NCBI RefSeq assembly: GCF_020085105.1
Contig: NC_058056.1
Span: 11,840,929-11,904,928, forward strand
Source of the DNA: Siniperca chuatsi
Lineage: Eukaryota; Chordata; Actinopteri; Centrarchiformes; Sinipercidae
Reading direction: 5' to 3'
DNA: 64,000 nt
Shown here: piece by piece, positions 1-15,740 of the stretch
Layout of the letters: each line of letters starts with the position of its first letter
Position numbering within the stretch: position 1 is the stretch's first letter
Notes under the pieces: generated by a model
What the model saw: the letters and a program-made list of their open reading frames with translations, nothing else
Databases searched by the model: none
What the model was told of the DNA's origin: nothing
Position numbers and translations under genes: made by a program

Positions 1-651
1 AATTATGTTAAAGCCACTTGTCTCTATTAGAATACTGTATAAAATGTAATCAAGCATAATTACACACCTTATATTGTTCACCTATAATAGTCATATACAT
101 TACGTACTGTGTAGAAGTATGGGGAAATATATATAGAACAAATACAAATATAATTTCCATACTTTAATAGAGACCCACAAGAATGGTAAAACAAAACTAT
201 CAAGAACCAAAAAACTCTCTATTTATTAAATTATTATTATTTTAAAAGGCTCTAAAAGTCAATAGCTCTTGAAACAGCACAAATCATGTGTGAAATAAAA
301 ATAAATAAATGACTACGCGTACAGTAGGTATCCAAAAGATGTTTTCAATGAGAGAAAGTCAGTATGACTTGAGAAGAATGTGCCATTTTATACATGTAAA
401 AAAATGTATGACCAGAATGGCATGTTGGTAAAGTCTGGCATCAAATAGGTTGTGTATTGTAAAAAGGGTCGGCACAGTAAGCTGTAGCTTCAGCCTAATT
501 GTTTGTTTAATTACTATGGACTTCAATAAATTTCAAATGAAATCTTGATGAACAAATGTCTCCAGTTTACGTGTTTCTGCAAAAACTTGGTTTACAGTAG
601 CTTTGCTCCAGAGTGTTGTGTATGTTTTTTTGTTTCAATTTCCATCCATAG
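1..651 (+). other. Intron of sync, no other feature seen
   Basis: AT-rich sequence lying before a clear splice acceptor (AG at 650-651). I see no coding match, RNA gene or recognisable repeat here. By position it is intronic sequence of the syncoilin gene, whose 5' exons lie to the left of the window. Confidence 0.6.
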
Positions 652-1405
652 GAGGAGCTCAAGGCCCACATCCAAAGTCTGACCCAGGAGTTGTCCCAGC
701 TCCAGGACGCCTACCAGAACCAAGTAAACTCCCTGAGGGACCAGGCCGCTAAGCCCTGCAGGCCAAGGGCCATGAGTGACGTCAGCCAGTGCCGGCAGGC
801 TTCTGTCAGACTGCAGCGGCGGCTTAGCGGCAGCGTAAGGGCACTGGAGGGCTGGTACGAGCCTCGGCTCATGGCCCTGCTGAAGAGAAGGCAGATTGGG
901 GAGGACGCCTTGAGAAAGAGCAGGGACCAGGCCATGGACCTGAGGGCCAGCCTGGGGCCCCTGAGAGAGGACATACAGAGACTGGAGGTGCAGAGAGCCT
1001 GTCTGGAGCAGAGGATCACTCTGATGGAGAGGCAGAGGGAGGAGAGCGTCACACAACACAAGGTACAGTAACTGAAGTCAGGTAGGACATGAAAGTTTGG
1101 AGAAAGGAAAGGATGTTTGGTGAAAGTAGACCAACTATGACGTTTCTCCACTTTGCACAGGAGACTGTGGAGACATTAAAAGAGACTCTGAGAGAACTAC
1201 AAGTGGAGTTTGAGGTTCAAAGAAAATCTAAGAAAGACTTGGAGGTTCATAAGGATGGCCTTTTAAAAGAGCTGAGCTTTCTGAGGTAGGTTTACTCTTT
1301 TCCTGTTTAACTTACAATAAATTGTGAGAATTACGATTTACAAATACCTTATTTTATAGAGGCTGTGATGAACCCAATGAAACCACTGCAGAAGAGGATC
1401 CCTAA
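652..1405 (+). CDS. sync: Syncoilin, 3' part (three last coding exons)
   Basis: Syncoilin is an intermediate-filament family protein of muscle that binds alpha-dystrobrevin and desmin. Exons are 652-1062, 1161-1285 and 1360-1405 (stop TAA), giving 193 in-frame codons before the stop. The protein is a charged, heptad-like coiled coil. Its segments [23 protein letters not shown] and [14 protein letters not shown] line up with the rod of human syncoilin as I recall it. All junctions use GT-AG and the phases fit. The 5' exons, with the acidic head and the first part of the rod, lie outside the window, so the gene is partial only because of the window edge. It converges on rbbp4, as in human. A poly(A) signal AATAAA lies at 1819-1824. 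The main alternative would be another type III or IV filament protein, but the neighbour rbbp4 argues for sync. Confidence 0.85.
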
Positions 1406-1644
1406 TTTTCTGTTTCCAGCGGATATTCTTAAACCGAGTATCTACACCAGACCAAACCTCAGCATTGCATTTACATTTAATGTCAAAAAGATTTAAAAAA
1501 AAAAAAAAAAACGTATATACTATGCAGCAGAATTCAAACTTGGTATTTATTTGCTTCTACTTCTAGACTAATTTAGTTATTAATTCATATTTTACAGGAA
1601 ATTACTTGCATGGAATGCTGTGCAAAGAAACAAAGCAAACAGAT

Positions 1645-1840
1645 TTACTGTAAATATTTTATTATGAATATATTTAAGTACACAAAAGATCAGAGGCAGC
1701 ACAGAAAAAAACAAACAAACAAACAAACACACATACAAGTGACACAACACGGAATCTGGAAAATTTATACTATGAATATCAAGCAAATACAAGAAAACCC
1801 TACAATATGTACAATTTTAATAAAAATTAATCTCTGTAGA
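1645..1840. other. Probable overlap of sync and rbbp4 3' UTRs
   Basis: The first AATAAA after the sync stop is at 1819-1824 on the plus strand, while a minus-strand AATAAA for rbbp4 sits at 1658-1663. If both are used, the two transcripts are complementary over roughly 170-200 bases. The signals are seen in the sequence; their use is inferred. Confidence 0.4.
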
Positions 1841-2151
1841 AATGTTTTCAGCACAACTAATCAAGACGAAAAAAGGAAACCTGAATGTTGGACACATCTG
1901 TGATGGCTTCACAAGCCAGAGTTGAGTTCTGGGAGTTTGAAAAACTAAAAGATCTAAAAATCTGACCAATACAGACTTAATTTAAATACTTCACGACATG
2001 ATGATAACGCACCGTTTTATTCTTTCATTTTCTAGAAGATCACTGCTGCCCAAAATGTATTTTAAAAACACATTACTGCTTATGCACCCAGCACTGGAAA
2101 ATGGATCCATTTTTAACAAGCAGATCAAATGAAGAGACGTGGAGACTGGAC

Positions 2152-6751
<4,600 letters not shown>

Positions 6752-7480
6752 TGCGTCGTAGTTAAACCGCTAATACTGGCAAAGAGTAGCAATTCTTTGG
6801 GAAAGCGCTCTTAAGGCAGCACGGATGCTTGCGATTAGTGATGTGTCGGTCGCGAAGTGAACCATGGGAGCCGACTCCCGTCTGAGAGCCGATCAGAGCA
6901 GAAGTATTTTTTGTTTCACATTATATCATAGAAATTATGAACTATATTGTATGTGTCTGTATAGAATTGTGTGATTATTTATTAACCATACTGTTTCATT
7001 AGTAGGGCGTTATTTTTGTTATACAACTAGGATACTTATTCTTGATATATTCCACTTTTTAACCATCAATATGACAGAGTATTTCAATGTATTGCAGATG
7101 AAGAATCTTGCATATTTATTTCTTGCAACAAATAAGAATGTAACTTAGGCAGTGACTAGCAGAAGTGGTACTAAATGAAGAGCCATTTGGCAGCCGAAAG
7201 AGCCGGCTCTCGGAAAGTCTATGAAAGGAACGGAGCCATAAGATCCGGCTCCCTTCAAAGAGCCGTAATTCCCATCACTACTTGCGATGGCGCCAACTCC
7301 ATGGAACAAGACTGGCCAATCAGCACTCACCAAAACCGACAGGAAGTCGCTACAGCGAAACATCACTGCATCCGGAACACCTTCCTACGATCCATTTTGT
7401 TAGCAGTTGTAACCACACACTGTAGTAACACAGATCTGATGTGATCATCGTTTAAAACGTTGAACAAACTCACAGCTACA
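6752..7480. promoter_or_regulatory. Divergent rbbp4 / zbtb8os promoter gap
   Basis: The two start codons are 729 bp apart and point away from each other; the same head-to-head pair exists in human. About 450 bp of the gap is the hAT insertion, leaving roughly 84 bp on the rbbp4 side and 190 bp on the zbtb8os side. A CCAAT box (GGCCAATCAG) lies at 7316-7320, about 160 bp before the zbtb8os start. Shared promoter activity is inferred. Confidence 0.6.
6836..7280. mobile_element. Non-autonomous hAT-type DNA transposon with 8-bp target duplication
   Basis: The 445-bp element starts TAGTGATGTGTCGG and ends with CCCATCACTA, so the ends are short inverted repeats (TAGTGATG). It is flanked by a perfect 8-bp direct repeat, CTTGCGAT, at 6828-6835 and 7281-7288. 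Inside are many GAGCCG/CGGCTC motifs, a pattern I associate with a widespread hAT-like repeat of fish. There is no transposase frame. Termini and target duplication both fit hAT. It lies between the start codons of rbbp4 and zbtb8os. Confidence 0.9.
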
Positions 7481-9897
7481 ATGGACGACCGTCAGCTAGA
7501 CCTGACAGAGGCGCAGAAAGCTACCAAGTCAAAATACCCGCCAATCAACAAGAAATATGAATGTAAGTCTGATAAATAATGTAGCTGGCTTATCTTGTTC
7601 GTTTTACTTGTGAAAACAGTGACAGAAACTATTTTCACCGTCTCCAACGTCAGCTAACTGTAGCTAATGTTCATGAAACAGTATCTAAATTAAGTGACCA
7701 ATGCCATACATAGCCTTTGAAAACAGTATTATCATATCTGCCCAGCTTTTCTAAGTTGGTCTGACAGCATGCCCTGGCTCACCTTGTGTTTTACTATTAC
7801 AGACCTGGATCATACAGCAGATGTACAGTGAGTGTGTTTTGATATCATCTAACTAGTGTTTGTCAGATCTTGTGTTTCTCTGTTATTCAGTAGTCATCAC
7901 TATCATATTTTCTGCTCTGTCATCCAAGAATTCACTCCTGGGGAGACTCTCTGGAGGAAGCCTTCGAGCAGTGTGCCATGGGCATGTTCGGCTACATAAC
8001 GGACACAGAGACAGTGGAACCGCTTGATACTGTTGATGTGGAATCAGAGGGTGAGAACACAGACAGTTTGTCGCTGTCTGTTCAACACAATCCTCAATCA
8101 GCCTTTTCTATACCTGCATCAGTCCTGCTGGTTCCAGATCAGTGAAACTAAACTGTATGCATACTTCTTCCCTTCTCAAGGTGACGACATGGAGTCTCTT
8201 CTTTTCCACTTCCTAGATGACTGGTTATACAAGTTTAGTGCAGACCTCTTCTTTGTTCCCAGGGTGAGTATGTCATGGTCAGTAGTCCGTTATGGAGTGC
8301 TGGATTTTTTGCATGTAGTTTAAAAAAACATGCAGGGGAGGTATGGTGGTCGCAGCAAGAACAAGCATAGATAGATTAGAAACTGTTAACTCACCACAGA
8401 TATGACTATGAGGGCTTGTCCTACAACGGACTTGCGACCTGCTCAGGTGTTTCCCTGCCCTTTGCCTACTGTATGCTGGGATAGCCTATAGACCCCTGTG
8501 GTCCTGAAAGGGATTTACATCATAACATGTTGCTTATTAAATGAGTTAATTTGCACTGCTGTGCATAATTTACATTTTATATATAATTATTTCTAGTTTG
8601 ATGTAAAGATCATGTTTATTAATTGTTATGTTATTCTCCTGACACAATTATATGTTACATCTGTCCACTAGGAGATCAAAGTTTTGCACATAGACAGAAT
8701 GCGCTTCAGGATCCGCTCCATTGGGTAAGTTTGGGTACCTTTTCACTAGAACATAGTGCACTCTTCACTGCTATAGTACCATCAAGGATGCATATTAGGC
8801 ATCCACACGCGCTCCACTGTGGAACTCTTTATCACTCACTCAAAGTATCTAAGCCAGTAACAAAAACAGTGAAAATATGGTCCCCTGAGGCCATAGAGAC
8901 TCTGAGAGACTGCATGGACTCCACAGATTGGGACATCTTCATGACCACCAGTGACAGCCTGGATAACGACGCTGACACAGCCACCTTCTGTGAAGACACC
9001 TGCATTCCTACCAGGATCATCCGCTCCTTTTTAATAATGATAAACCCTGATTCTCTGTTGAGCTCAGGATGCTTTGATACACGAAGGAAGAAGGCTACAG
9101 GAGTGCTGACGGGGTGGCTAACAAAAGTGCAAAGCAGGCACTCAGAAAGGCAGTAAAGTTAGCCAAACAACGGTATAAGGACAAACTGGAACAGTATTTT
9201 TCTGCTGGGACTTCAGACCTGCACAGATTATAAACCTAAACTTTTCTACAGCTTCTTTCCTCAGGCCATAACCCTCATAACCTAAGACCCCTCTCACAGC
9301 CCCACCATTCCTGTCTGCTACTTGCACCCCGCTACACATACTGACAATGTGTCACCCATCACAGTTCCTTGATCTCCTCCATTCCCTATACTTTGCACAT
9401 TATGCACATTGTACTCGAATACTGTTGCACACTATGTGTATTTATCTAAACTGCTGATGGCACTGGATGTAACCGACAACTATTGCATTTATCTCCCTGA
9501 AGCTACTCTCTCATATGGTCAATTTTCTTTTGTTTATTAAAGTTGGGGTGAAGAATTCTCTCTGGCAAAGCATCCACAGGTAAGCCAGTAAAGGAAGCTT
9601 GTTTGAAGGTATCACTTAAGAATACCACTGTAACATTGTTCAGAATCTAATTCTGAATATAATAAAATTATGGAATAAAAATACAGAAGGCTTTACCCTA
9701 TTTTTTTTATCATTGACACTTATTAGAAGAATTCTGTAAAATAAATCATAAAAACATCCATAATTGTAGAGTGTTTATTCTAAGTGTTATGTCCTTTGTT
9801 GTCAATCCAGGGAACTGAGGTGAAAGCCATCACATACTCCGCAATGCAGATCCACGATAAAGAAAAACCAGAGATATTTACCATAATTGATATCTGA
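7481..9897 (+). CDS. zbtb8os: Archease (ZBTB8OS), tRNA-ligase activator
   Basis: Archease is the cofactor that lets the RTCB RNA ligase complex turn over in tRNA splicing and XBP1 mRNA splicing. Seven coding exons: 7481-7562, 7803-7827 (only 25 nt), 7929-8050, 8181-8263, 8672-8724, 9543-9579 and 9811-9897. Joined, they give 162 aa (human 167) without a break. Family hallmarks are seen: KKYEYLDHTADVQIHSWG near the N-terminus, FEQCAMGMFGYITD, LLFHFLDDWLYKFS, and the C-terminal end TIIDI*. The Asp of DHTAD and the terminal Asp correspond to metal-binding acidic residues known for archeases. Intron 5 holds a LINE remnant and intron 4 a short interspersed repeat tail, which makes a gene of small exons longer. 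It is head to head with rbbp4, as in human. Confidence 0.96.
8419..8511 (+). repeat. Degenerate SINE/L2-type tail in zbtb8os intron 4
   Basis: The segment ACTTGCGACCTGCTCAGGTG, then CCCTGCCCTTTGCC, GCTGGGATAGCC and CCCCTGTGGTCCTGAAAGG resembles the conserved tail (GCGACCTGTCCAGGGTG ... GCTGGGATAGGCTCCAG) found in many fish SINE and L2 copies. It is old and diverged. Confidence 0.6.
8836..9500 (+). mobile_element. Internally deleted LINE (L2-like) remnant
   Basis: A frame here reads KTVKIWSPEAIETLRDCMDS, then TDWDIFMTTSD, CEDTCIPTRI and a basic KLAKQRYKDKLEQYFSAG piece. This is the linker between endonuclease and reverse transcriptase found in L2/CR1/Rex-type LINEs. It is followed directly by a segment like a LINE C-terminus and 3' tail (TTTCTACAGCTTCTTTCCTC, then AGGCCATAACC). 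The endonuclease is absent, and the reverse transcriptase has been removed by an internal deletion. It lies in intron 5 of zbtb8os in the gene's orientation. I am fairly sure it is a LINE and less sure of the clade. Confidence 0.75.
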
Positions 9898-11920
9898 CGA
9901 TACCTCCAGAGGCACCACACTCCTGGTTCATTGGAACTGGAATATCTACATGGCTAATTTAAGTGGCCTTTTATCTAATGCATTGATTATTGATTTGTAA
10001 AATCTGGTTTTCTACTTGTAGGGTGAAGCATTTCTTGTGATTATGGATGCACACAGTACAGTGGAAGAGCTCTCTGACAGATTACAGATGAGTGATATGA
10101 CATTGATATCTTATGAGTTGCATTATTTCAGAAATCACAAAACCTTTAATATAAATAAGACTTCTGAGAATGGCAAGGATATGTAGGGAAATACATTTCA
10201 CGGATATAACAGAACTATTTATTTAGTCATTATTGAAACGTAAAACTGATTTAGAACAATGTGTACTTTTTAACACATCTGTTATCCCAGTTTTACTTGA
10301 AATGCTTTTGCAAATTCTTATTATTTATCACAAATTTGAAATTTGTATGCCTTTTATTAATCATTGTAAGTCAATCAACACATGTTTATTTTTTTCTGCT
10401 TTGGGATTGATTAAATGATTACTGGTACTTCAAAGTAAAATCTCACTTTTGAATATTTTGTGGATGTGTGGTCTTTGTGGAGGACAAAGCAGTAAACGGG
10501 AGCTCCAAATTTAGATTTACACGGCAAACATCATAAACAAAAAATAACCATGACTCTTACCATCATACATTGACTCTTCTTTTTGAATTGTTTAAACCTG
10601 CTCACATATATACAAGCCTTTTAGTAAATGTAGAGTATGCATTATTGTTAATAACACTATGGTTGATTTAAGTTGTTCAACACACAGACATCCAGTTAGG
10701 ACATCCAGTATTTATACATGTTGATTTCTACATTTTTTAGAGCACTAAAGCTAAAGATACATTGTGGACTTCATGGTGTGTGTCTATGCCTGTTCAAAGG
10801 ATTGAAATTTGGGGAATATGTAATCTTAAAAGAAAGAATGCTTCCAATGAGTCAACATGGAAGAATAGCAGGACGTTTTGTTTTGTAGCATATTGGCTGA
10901 ATGCCAGTATCTATTTGCTTATAAACTCTAGTGTTTCCACAACGTGAGTAGGTTTATTGATAAGTTGATTGACAGAAACAGACAGAAAACAAACACTTGC
11001 TGGTTACACCCTCTCAAATGTGAGATCATCTTGCTTTTCTTTGTTTCATATTATTGTAAAGATAAATAACTGGGTTCATTGGCTGTTCAGCTGAGTAAGT
11101 AGACAATTTGAAGGAAAACCATTGAGCTGTGTTAAGACAAGAAGGACATTTAATTATTTTGACATAAAAAATGATCAACAAATGATCAACTAATTCAAAA
11201 AGAAGAGGCAGTGCAATAATAATTGTTGCAGCTTTATTAAAATATGTTAATTCTGTAACTTACAAGTACATACAAGTTGCAAAACTGTTACCAGTTGAAA
11301 CAGTTTGTATGAAGCCACAGCATAACCCAGAGACACCTTATCCTCAAAGTAATATAAATAAAGTATTAGGCTACTAACAGTATTCAGGACTGATAGAGGA
11401 TTCACCTTCTATCGTTTGTTTTGGGGATAAGAACCATGATGAGCTAGGGTGTACACTTCCTTTGTGGAGGGGGCGTTGGACCCATTACAATAGGTTGCAG
11501 TGGTATGCCAATGGCATAATGAGATCACGCCCCTGCTTGTCTTTCCCTGCAAACATGCTTGGCCCCACAGGGTTGCACTGTGTGGCAGATGCATGAGGTA
11601 AAGACATGTTTAATGCAGAAAGTAAACAGTTAGGCACAGAAGTAGTAACTCTGTCCTATTATATACCAGTGGGATACTGGTGGACATTTGGGAAAAACAT
11701 GCGATTGTTTCAGTTTTTCTTTTTCATGACCTCTGGCCTCTGTCTGGATGGTACAGTCAATGGGTACATCAGGAGGTCATATCCAGAACTATCCTGCTCT
11801 CTGTGTGCCTGCCTTTGTTAAAATTGTATTAATGCCTGATAATATGAATTTATACAACATGACTGAACAATTTGAGCTTGCTGCTACCACTATAGCATGG
11901 TATCTTGACAAAGTGACCAC
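9898..11920. other. zbtb8os 3' UTR and intergenic DNA before khdrbs1
   Basis: The 3' UTR of zbtb8os starts at 9898; a weak poly(A) signal ATTAAA lies at 10410-10415. The rest, up to the khdrbs1 promoter, is AT-rich. I recognise no gene, RNA or repeat family in it; a GC-richer patch at 11400-11600 stayed unassigned. Confidence 0.5.
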
Positions 11921-12001
11921 GTAATCCCGCCACTGGGAAAAAAATAAGCGGCGCAAAGAGGCTCTTCAGGATTTTGTCTCTACCTTGGTGCGCTCTGGTG
12001 G

Positions 12002-12009
12002 TGACGTCA
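12002..12009. promoter_or_regulatory. Consensus CRE (TGACGTCA) upstream of khdrbs1
   Basis: A perfect palindromic cAMP-response element lies 241 bp upstream of the khdrbs1 start codon, in GC-richer sequence that looks like a promoter or 5' UTR. CREB/ATF binding is the known function of this motif; use here is inferred. Confidence 0.5.
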
Positions 12010-12249
12010 TTGTCGCCTCCCGTATTTCTTCGTCCCACCGCACTCAAATGCAGCTGCGCCATTTCTCCTTTGTCCATTGAAGAGAGTGAGACGACTTGCA
12101 ACGGGAAAAAATACCGGGGCTTTGCAACTTGTCCGTTTATCGCGCAGTAGTTGGAAACTGCTGTTATATACTTAGCCACCGTTTTATTTAAGGCGAAGAT
12201 AACGAACCTAGCAAGGCTTCGTTCGTTAATCTGGTCGTACTAGTGCATT

Positions 12250-13250
12250 ATGAGCCAAGTGGATGCTAATAAGAGCAAATCTGAGTCCGCCATAGAGTCA
12301 AGCCCAGTACAGAAGAAAATCAAAATGGAAGACACTAAATACCTCCCAGAGCTACTGGCTGAAAAAGACAGCTTGGATTCATCGTTCACGCACGCTATGA
12401 AACTTATTTCTGCAGGTAACGTTAAGGGGATTGCACGTTAACTAGTTTATCGAGGCTAACACAGACTAGCTAACGGTAGCGTGGCGTGAGGCCTAGTCTC
12501 TTTCTTGGACGAGTCTACAGTATAGCGGCCGACAGAGGCCTGAACAATGGTGCATGAAACACGTGGCTGTTAGCGCCGTGGGTCAGTCCCTCTCGGATGA
12601 AAATGTATCTGGTTAACGAGTAGTCGATGTATAAATATTGTATGTATGCAAGAATCAGTTTTTGTTTAACCAGACGTTAATACTAGAGTTTGTTGAATAG
12701 CTTAAATTCGCCTCAGCGACTCATTCATTTTTGCAAGGCACGTTCATTTATTATAGGACTGTGTATTATATTTCATCTGATATTGGTATTGACCCAAAAC
12801 CTTGATATTCATTTAAAAGCATTAGAATATATAGAGTCTTTGTTTTGAGTGTATTGCAGGCTGCTACAAGATCAACTGGCTAACATTGCGAATACATTTC
12901 TCTGTATAGCTGGTTGGTCATTGCATCTGTGAATGCTTAAAAACCCTTTTCTTGCCTGCAGAGATTGAGAGGATCCAGAAAGGCGAAACCAAGAAAGAGC
13001 CAGAGAAGGAAACATATCTGGATCTATTTGCTACCAAGAACCTCAAACTCAAAGAGCGAGTACTCATTCCTACCAAGCAGTACCCCAGGGTGAGTATTTC
13101 CTTTCTTCTTTTACTCATGGGTGGGCTGCTGTCTGTTGTCCCCAGGGAGCTTGGATCAGCCAGCTGAGGAAGCTGTTTAGTGACTCTTAAATGTTCCCAG
13201 TGGGACTTAAAAAATCACCTATTATTGTTATTATAATAATAATAATAATA

Positions 13251-13285
<35 letters not shown>

Positions 13286-15740
13286 TACTACTAGTATTAT
13301 CTTATTACTAGTATTATTATTAATGCTGTTTTCTTTTTTCACACTGGGTTTAAAAACATACAACTGTGTGGTACATGTCCGACTAATCCTGTGTATCTGA
13401 TAGATGCATCCCCTCTTCCGCCTGCTTTGCTGTCCCAGAATTAGACAAGTCATGCGCCCAGTGGCCTACTAAACTTGTTTCTGCATGAACAGTTTTGCAG
13501 TAGTCTAAAAATGCAGTTTGTGAAGAGGGGGCTGTAGCAACTACTGTGGAGCCAAGAAAGGAAATTTTGTGCTGAATGTGACTGCTATAACCTGATTTCA
13601 TATTAGAGCATTGTACTGTAGAGCCTGTCGTCATATTTACCTGCAATCTGCTTCTCTTCTGTAATGGTAACAAAAGGTAATATAGTGCTTCAATTTTTAC
13701 TAAAATATTTCCTACAGGTCAACTTTGTTGGTAAGCTTTTGGGACCTCAGGGCAGCACAATCAAGAGACTCCAGGAAGAGACTGGTGCAAAGATTTCAGT
13801 TCTGGGTAAAGGTTCCATGAGGGACAAAAATAAGGTATGTGTAGAAGTTTTCCTTGCTGCACTGTTCAAAGGATCTTACCTTGTATTATTCATGTGGCTG
13901 ATGTTTTATGTTAATATAATGTGTTAATTATCATTTGTATTCAATATGTTCATCAGGAGGAAGAGCTGAGAAAGGGCGGTGAGGCAAAATATGCTCACCT
14001 GTCCATGGAGCTGCATGTGTTCATCGAGGTGATGGCACCCATACCAGAAGCCTATTTGCGCATGGCTCATGCCATGGAGGAGGTCAAGAAGTTCCTTATC
14101 CCAGTATGTGTCCAAGGCAACCTTTTTTATAACCCATTTACAGAAACATTTTGTACACTCAAACTTGACCATTGCATTCCAGATGTGCAAGCTATTTCTT
14201 CTCTGGCATACCCCAGGGGAATGCCATTCATCATTGACGTATTTTGTCTCTTCTGTAGGAACCTGGTGAGCATGACCCGTACATGGATCCCCACTTCCTG
14301 AATGGATCTCAGGATGGTTCAGGCAGGGGGCGAGGTGGTCACCTAGGAAGGGGCAGAGGTGGGCCACCTGGTGCTGGAGGACCAAGGTAGGAGCCTGATT
14401 GATAACACAACACACTGCATTGGCATGTTAACTATATAAATGGCAAATGGACTGTACTTGTATAGCGCCTTTCTAGTCTTCTGACCACAAAGCAAAGTGC
14501 TTCACACACTACATTTCACATTCACCCCATTCATACACTGATGGCAGATGCTAACTGCTCATCAGTCCAAAGAAACTAATAATTCACACACCGGAGGCAC
14601 AGCCCTCGGGAACAATTTGTGGTTCAGTGTCTTGCCCAAGGACACTTTGACATGTGGGCTGGGGGAAGCTGGGATCAAACCACTCTACCACCAAGCCACA
14701 GTGACACCTTCTCACTGGAGCCATGTATTATTACGCTTTAGTCTCTTGTTTTGCCATTTGTTCTCAGTTTGGTTGGTCACATTTTACGCCCTGGCTAACT
14801 TTCTACAGGGGGCGGGGAATGCCACGTGGGGGCCCTCGAGGAGCAATGCGTGGTGGAGCTCCACGTGGAGGACTAGGACGGGGCAACGCTCCTAGGGGTG
14901 CACCGTCTGGTAGGGGCGGACCACCTTCTACTCCTAGTAGAGGAGGCTCGGCTCCCCGCTCTAGACCACCTGCAGCAGGGGCTCCAAGGATGCTCCCCTC
15001 TTCAGCCATGTCTCACCAGCAACACCAGGGTCTTCCTTCAGCGTCACAGCCCAAAGCTGATGCCTATGAGGACTATGTAAGTAGCTTAAATCCTGTGTTT
15101 GTTTTTTTTTTTCCTCCATTTCACATGAATTGTCTATTTATAAGCGGTAGTGATCTCTTGTTGGGTGTAGTGTGGGAACCTACTATCACAGTAGTTGTGA
15201 CTCACTTGACGTTGCCTAAATATTCTGTTTTTTGGGTTGTTGTTTTTTTCTAGCCTCAATATGAAGAATCCTATGCAGAGCCTGCCTATGAGGGATATGA
15301 TAGTTATTATAGTCAGCAATCTGCACCTGCGTAAGTCAAAATTAATTTGGGTGACTGTCTGCCCATTTAATCTGACTATTTATTTAAAAGTGGAGGAGTA
15401 CTGAATTAACACTACTTTACTTCCCTCAGGGATACTGAATATTATGACTACGGACACGGGGAGGCGCAGGAAACATCATATGAGCCTTATGGTAAGGTTA
15501 TAAATGACTTTTTGTCTTGCCATGTAGCACACACACTGCCTGAGGACCCTTGTGGAGCACTTATTGGATGTCTTGTCTGCCTCATTGAGAACTGATGTTT
15601 TGTTTCTTTTTCTCTTTTCTGTCCTTGTAGCTCAAGATGATTGGGACAACTCATGGTCCAACTCCGGGGCTGGAGGCAAAGCCCCAATGTCCAGGCAGTC
15701 AAAGGGATCGTATAGAGAGCATCCATATGGAAGATACTGA
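12250..15740 (+). CDS. khdrbs1: Sam68, KH-domain RNA-binding protein
   Basis: Sam68 is a nuclear STAR-family RNA-binding protein that binds U(U/A)AA motifs, regulates splicing and is a substrate of Src kinases. Nine coding exons: 12250-12415, 12962-13089, 13718-13834, 13957-14103, 14259-14386, 14809-15076, 15254-15330, 15430-15491 and 15631-15740. The total is 400 aa against 443 in human. Order: a short head of about 29 residues; QUA1 ([20 protein letters not shown]); the KH domain ([38 protein letters not shown]); QUA2 ([11 protein letters not shown]); RG-rich exons 5-6; a Tyr-rich tail; and the nuclear-localisation end YREHPYGRY. The start is fixed by an in-frame TAG at 12241-12243, so the long proline-rich head of mammalian Sam68 is absent. 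The stretch after the KH domain ([16 protein letters not shown]) is unlike human. AATAAA lies at 16611-16616. Confidence 0.96.
13221..13322. repeat. (ATT)n microsatellite in khdrbs1 intron 2
   Basis: About 100 bp of interrupted ATT/AAT trinucleotide repeat that changes phase from AAT to ATT near 13250, so the two halves can pair as a hairpin. Confidence 0.95.
14437..14708 (+). repeat. SINE-like repeat ('TATAGCGCCTTTCTAG' family) in khdrbs1 intron 5
   Basis: It begins near GTACTTGTATAGCGCCTTTC and carries CACATTCACCCCATTCATAC, ACTGATGGCAG, CTTGCCCAAGGACACTTTGA and a tail ending CCAAGCCACAGTGACACC. A second, diverged copy lies at 36005-36246. Teleost genomes carry many such copies; the exact family name cannot be settled here. 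Confidence 0.8.

Noticed and set aside
777-784. TGACGTCA in the sync exon
   Set aside because: It lies within coding sequence far from any start, so a CRE role is not supported.
8623-9156. 177-codon open frame on the plus strand
   Set aside because: It reads through a zbtb8os exon in the wrong frame and then through the LINE linker; it is not a host gene.
13187-13453. Frames with a long Ile run on both strands
   Set aside because: They are translations of the (ATT)n microsatellite.
14548-14895. 115-codon open frame in khdrbs1 intron 5
   Set aside because: It lies within the SINE-like repeat and runs into exon 6 in another frame.
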